A stretch of 64,000 bases of DNA. Source: Branchiostoma floridae (Eukaryota; Chordata; Leptocardii; Amphioxiformes; Branchiostomatidae). The stretch's first letter is position 1. Every line of letters starts with the position of its first letter. The notes under the pieces are model-generated. The model ran no database searches, was not told the DNA's origin, and worked only from the letters and a program-made list of their open reading frames with translations. Below, one piece after another: positions 58,786 through 64,000 of this stretch. The stretch is taken from the NCBI RefSeq assembly GCF_000003815.2, contig NC_049983.1, positions 23,254,940 to 23,318,939 on the forward strand, written 5' to 3'. The translations under genes were made by a program, and so were the position numbers.

Positions 58786-61700
58786 ATCTGCGAACTATTC
58801 GCCTACAAGAAGACAAAGGTTGCCAGAGACACAAGAAAAGGTGAGATTGAGAAGTTTCGGTCCGATCTCGTGACCAGGACCCCATTCACAAAGCACGTTC
58901 AATGAAGCTATCCTGGATACGAGAATACGCAGACGAGTTCATTGTACTTCCGGGTTGGACTCAATAGCATTTTTATTTGTACAAATGGAAATAAAGTACA
59001 TTAATCAACAACAAGAAGAGAGATTTAAATATTCATTCCTAAAAGCTACGAATTGAATGATGTTATGAAACAATTTGGTTGGATATACATCAAATGTTGT
59101 AAGGCCAAAAATCTGTCCCCCATTTTTGAAAAGTAAACTGTTCCAGATGGTGACCTTTAAACTTTTCTTCTCAGAGAATCTGTGAGAAACTGTACGCGTA
59201 GATTCCCACATAACGCAGATAACAAACATGTTATCGCAATGTTATGATCAGGTCTGACCACTGTACACGTATTTTTCTTATGGTACAGTCAAACCTGAAG
59301 TCAGTACTCAGTCAAGGGACTGTGGACGAACGGTTGCCTACGACAGGTGGTTGCGTAGGGTTGGGGTAACTATGTAAAAATGAGATTGAATAAGTAAATG
59401 TGTCTTGTGCCTGGAGGTGGTTACCCTACCTGAGGATTGACTGCATGTGGCATTTCTGTAGAAGAGACGGCTGTCCATTTGAGGGTCATATAATTCATAG
59501 TTTTACCTGTATCACTACTGGTTATATGTTACACTCAGTTTTGAGTAACCGCCCCTTGGTCAAGTCACATGCTTCATTTGGGTCACACTCGGAACACCAA
59601 CCCAGGCAGGTCAACACAGGCGATATTCAACAATTCCTTGGCCTATCGCCCATGCTTCTCGCAAAAGTGCCCCTACATCAGCTACATATAGCGGTGAGAA
59701 GCTTTGGAGATGTCTGACAGTAATGGGCAAAGTAACATAAGCAGGTGAGAGACTTGATTGGTTGTGCAGAAGAAACCTCCAATACCCTATGTATAATAGT
59801 TTGACACGAAACCGACCAGTTTTTTGCAAAATGGTACTAAAAGAGAATTACATGTAATGTAATAACAAATTCCACATGTTGCTTGCATATTGTAGTTTAT
59901 TTTTACACCTGCAATAAATAGACTCTTCTTAACCACACATGAAAAAATTAAGAACACCCGTACGCTGACAGATATACACATTACTGTACACTTCGAATAC
60001 CATACAAGGACAAAATATACATTGTATATTGTACTGTAGCACACATACATTGTACTTTTACATATGTGGAACTTAATAACATTTCAATAGCAACAACCAT
60101 TTTTTTCCAGCTATTGGCACAGAACACATAATGAATCTCAACATAATAAAACAGATGTACACGGATCAATAAGTCATTTCACAGTCTTGACTGCATGTGC
60201 AAAGTTTTGATGTAACCAAAGTGTAACCATGACGAATGCACATTGGAACTGTGAAATGGCTTATTGGTACAAGTATCAACAAGTGAGGTCTAAGCTAGCT
60301 TACACGAGTATCTTCATCATATTTTTGAGACATTTTCTGTGACTGTCTGACTTGGCACATTTGAAAGAAAAAGTCTTCGAGCCTTTGTCACGATTGAGAA
60401 TTTGTAGTTGAAGTCCTTAATAAGGACATTGTGTTGGAACTTAAAGCTAACATTATCTAAGTTATACTTTCATAACTTAAATAAGCCTCTAACACAAATT
60501 CAAGTACATGTATTTTCTACCTTTAGTTACAATATTTGCACTACTTGTTCTTTGTGTAGAGATTGGATTGCAATCCAGACTCTGTTCAATTCCTTGTACT
60601 AGTAAGTTGTAACAATTATGATTTTTTGCTACATTATCTTGTTTAATGTATGTTACTTCACCTTGTAAAATGTTGATCACAATGTAACAACTATCATTTT
60701 TGCTACGTTATCTTGTGCAAAATGTATGTTACTTACACCTCGCAAAATGTCAGCATTTCGACCATACATACAACAGTGGAAACAACAATACAACAATGTT
60801 GGAAACAAGCTACTGTCACATAATTTACCAGTGCTCAAATACTTTTTTTCAGCCAGGTTGCTCGAGCAGCAACCTGAGTCAAAAGCCAGGTTGCACCAAC
60901 ATTTCAGGTTGCCCCACTTCCAAGTTACATGTATTACTTTCTTCAAATCAGCTACTTTCCCATTATCTTTTCTTCCAGTTACATGTAACTACTTATGTCT
61001 TATCTTAATTCTTATCAAGACATAAATACAAAAGCTTATACGGTGGTGGGAAAGCTGCATTCCAACTGGTTGCAAACTGAGCGTACCTGGGTTTGAAGCA
61101 AAAATGTGGTTGCATTTGCAAGAGGGTATTTCAAACACTGTATACACAAGAAATGTTTGGTATTGTTATGTTACTGGCCAGGAGCTTACAATAGATATTC
61201 ATATTACACATGTACGAAGATGCATATAGACCTCTCTATCCTTCTCAATTCTGAAGAAATTCGACCATAGCAGCGGAATTTTACTCTCAACATGTCTCAT
61301 TTAGTTTCCTTCCAAACATCCTTAAAACAATTATGTTGATATGGTTAATACATGAGAAGACTTTGGATGCATTAAGAGCACAGCTCTTAAGGCTAGAGTA
61401 CACCATTTGGCAAATACGGTAAAATATAACCACTTGTAATAATGAATTTCAATCAGGGCTAGTTTGATGACTGTCGACTCTCTAAAATTAAGTTTTGCCA
61501 ACTTTCTTGGCACACAAAAATTGCCAAAGTGCAGCGACACTAAAATAGCACATTTTACAGTAGTTCCGATAGACTATCTTATCTACAGTAAATTATGTCA
61601 TTATGGCCTTTTATAATCACATATGTACATCAAAATAAAGGTATCTCTTCAACCCAAGGCTTTTTACAAGTGACTTCCACACCACAGTACACTGACATTG

Positions 61701-62562
61701 ACAGCAGCATAGAGGACCCACTAACACTGTTCACTTTAAATTTGGGATGACACTAACAATATATTCAACAAAATTTCATGCCGTGTCCTTGGGCCTTATT
61801 GGTTGGTACGTCCGTTGGTCAGTTACTCTGGTAGGGGTTGGTCCATTGTAACTAGACACGGTGGGTTGGTAATTGTTCTCAGTCACTGGTGAGAGATGCT
61901 GGACGCTATGAGTAACTCAGACTCTCCAGATAATCTTCATTCACTTTGCATAATGTAATGTTCTACTTGACATCCAACAACTGTTTAAGTCAGATATCGT
62001 CATCAGGACATGACAAAATAAAAACACGACAATTCTTTAAATTTGTATGTTCGTCCGCAAAGCTGCCTAGGCAGACTTATGTAATGACTTGTCTCATCGT
62101 CAATAAAGTCAAAGTCAGACTCAGAGGAAGTTTTGCCTTCCAAGTCTCAAGTGATAAATATGAGAGTACTGCCATCTTTGTTATGAAAAAGGTTACTACA
62201 TGCACCAAAACTAAGCTGAGACATACAATCATGTAGTCTCAGATAGATTAGAAGTTGGCGCACATTAAGTCTAAAAATCATCCATTCTCCAATTTGAAGT
62301 GTCCAGTGTTAGCTGTCCCATTTTAAGGGGTCTTGGGGGGCATTAATTGATGGAAGATATTTTCTGGATTGACATAGTATTATTTATTTCCACATTATAC
62401 TCTTCAATTAGTAAACATATTTTTCGTATGTAACATATCTTCCGGAAACCTTGAGCAATATAGACCAGTCTGTAATTGCCGAGGTTGAGTCCACATTACT
62501 TCTGATCTCAACTTGCGAGTTGACTCCCGTTTTTGCCGAAGTGTGTCGTAGTGTGTCTCCCT
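58786..62562. other. Region right of gene C, no gene recognised
   Basis: AT-rich, with low-copy-looking sequence and only short random open frames. The gene C promoter should lie in the first few hundred bases. From about 59000 on it could be a long 3' UTR of a minus-strand gene lying to the right. Confidence 0.4.
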
Positions 62563-62622
62563 TTAGTAGTGGTCTGGTACAGTCTCCAGTGCATCTTCGC
62601 TCTTTCTCAGTGGGTCAGTGTT
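62563..62622 (-). CDS. Possible terminal exon of an off-window minus-strand gene
   Basis: A pyrimidine-rich acceptor (TTGTCTTGTTGTTCCAG) is followed by 19 codons reading NTDPLRKSEDALETVPDHY and a TAA stop. The short peptide is polar and non-repetitive. No neighbouring exon is identified in 62623-64000, so support is weak and no family can be named. Confidence 0.25.
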   Translation of the reverse strand, partial: NTDPLRKSEDALETVPDHY

Positions 62623-64000
62623 CTGGAACAACAAGACAAAACCAACTCAACAATCAATCATTGATGAGAGAAATTAGTAATCATATTTTTCTGTCACATA
62701 TCTTCCTGCATCAATGGTTCTCTGGACCACATGTGCCTTATTTGTAGTTGAATGAATCACTACAACTGGACAACTAATATTTAATAAAGCTGCATTGCAA
62801 ATGCGAGTTTTTGGTCTACGTCAGTGAGCCCTTGACTGACATTTTGAATGGCAACCATGATATGGCACACCATCACTATATCATGAACATTTGCATTTCA
62901 TTGAAGAGAAACAAAAATTTGTCCATAGACCTTCCGCCATCCGTTCTGCAGTTCTAGTTTAAATGAACATAGAACTTTCATAAACACACTGCCACCATGT
63001 TGACCTGGTTAACTTAAGTATATTGCCCCCAGCCAAAAAAATAGTGCAAAACCATACACAATATAAAAGGGAAATTTGGTAAAACTGAGGTACACATAAG
63101 GATGACAACAGCCAAAGCACGTATACTGTCATGAAGGCTTCCTTGCCGAAATCTTTGGCACAAATCTGAACCATAGTAAAACAATATAACACTAAAACAA
63201 CACAACATGGTACAACACCAGGGTGAATTTCTACAAGCAACTGCCAAAATGCATCCCAACAAACCAGACAAATAGCAACGTGACAAACAAATAACCAAAC
63301 AACACGGTAGTCACTGATTTAACTGACCCCTGAGGCAGAGAACTCTACTGACAGTTTGACAGCGGCCAACTCAGCGATGGGTGCGCTCATCGACTCAGCC
63401 TACGGTAAAACATGCATCGCATGCATCAGTTCTCATAGCCGTAAACTTAGCGTACACGACTCCTAACAGTTTAACGTGATCCGTGCAACTCATGTGCAAA
63501 CAAAATAACTGTTACAACACATCAAAGACAGAACAGTGCTTGCCAAGTGCTGCAGTCTTCTAACTATACTACAGTTGTAGATCCTTACTGACCCTAGGTA
63601 GAGGGACAGAACTTTCTTATCTTTTCTTTTTATAACAAAATCTTGCAGCAGACGGAGCAACCAAAGCATGCTGGCCTTCACAACACTAGCTTGGATAGAC
63701 TATCTTCTTGTCTGCCACCAAAACTTCGTTACTTCTAGTGGGATAAAATAATGAAACCCATTGAAGCTATCCTGGGATCGAAAATTTGTTCAGGCAAAAA
63801 AGGATGCTTTTTGGCATCTTACCACAGCGTGCGATTCTGACCAAACAACACTGAAGTGCATTAGATGCAAAACTTATAAAAAAAGGTACATCAAAAGAAA
63901 GCTCTGCTCATGCTCTTTCATTCAACAGAATCCTAAAATGTATTGGAAAAGTTTTTCAGACACAACTCCACTCTCTACTTTACCTGGAAAATTACACTGC
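62623..64000. other. Right end of window, no feature recognised
   Basis: AT-rich sequence without exon-like open frames on either strand; it may be intron or 3' flank. Confidence 0.4.

Overview
The window looks like a piece of a marine invertebrate deuterostome nuclear genome, most likely amphioxus (Branchiostoma). This is inferred from split genes with GT-AG introns, very repeat-rich introns, LINE and foldback elements, and gene families resembling lancelet ones. No species-diagnostic marker is present. Two 100-N assembly gaps occur (13851-13950, 15607-15706).

The core is a minus-strand cluster of three paralogous RNA helicase genes of the MOV10 family (SF1, UPF1-like). Gene A spans 23128 down to 6334 (19 exons, 1,123 aa). 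Gene B spans 42555 down to 32749; it lacks the exon carrying helicase motifs II and III and is probably a pseudogene. Gene C spans 58785 down to 45195 (18 exons, 996 aa). In A and C every exon junction keeps phase and the summed CDS is divisible by three, so both look intact. Each gene starts with a small N-terminal domain of about 75 aa, and gene A carries two in tandem. The members also differ in intron positions and in partial exon duplications. MOV10 proteins in animals act with Argonaute and RNA decay machinery and restrict retroelements and RNA viruses; that role is transferred by homology.

On the plus strand lies a five-exon gene (28451-31572, 280 aa) for a secreted coiled-coil protein of unrecognised family. 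The last two exons of a paralogue sit at 2912-3327. Each plus-strand gene ends tail-to-tail with a helicase gene (paralogue/A, then 28451-31572/B), so the cluster appears to have grown by duplication of a two-gene module followed by helicase-only duplication (C).

The rest is mobile or repetitive DNA: an almost intact 3.1 kb APE-type LINE in an intron of A (about 14605-17700); three truncated LINEs in introns of C; a 4.8 kb element with about 130 bp inverted ends (23462-28239); a 645 bp foldback element flanked by TTAA (45947-46591); several small inverted-repeat elements; a 70 bp minisatellite (411-1290); an array of ATTC/GAAT words spaced about 10.4 bp apart (1475-1820); two decayed hammerhead-like motifs; and long (CA)n tracts. 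In B and C the (CA)n tracts are interleaved with repeated copies of an exon end plus its splice donor. The right end (58.8-64 kb) has no convincing gene, only a possible terminal exon.
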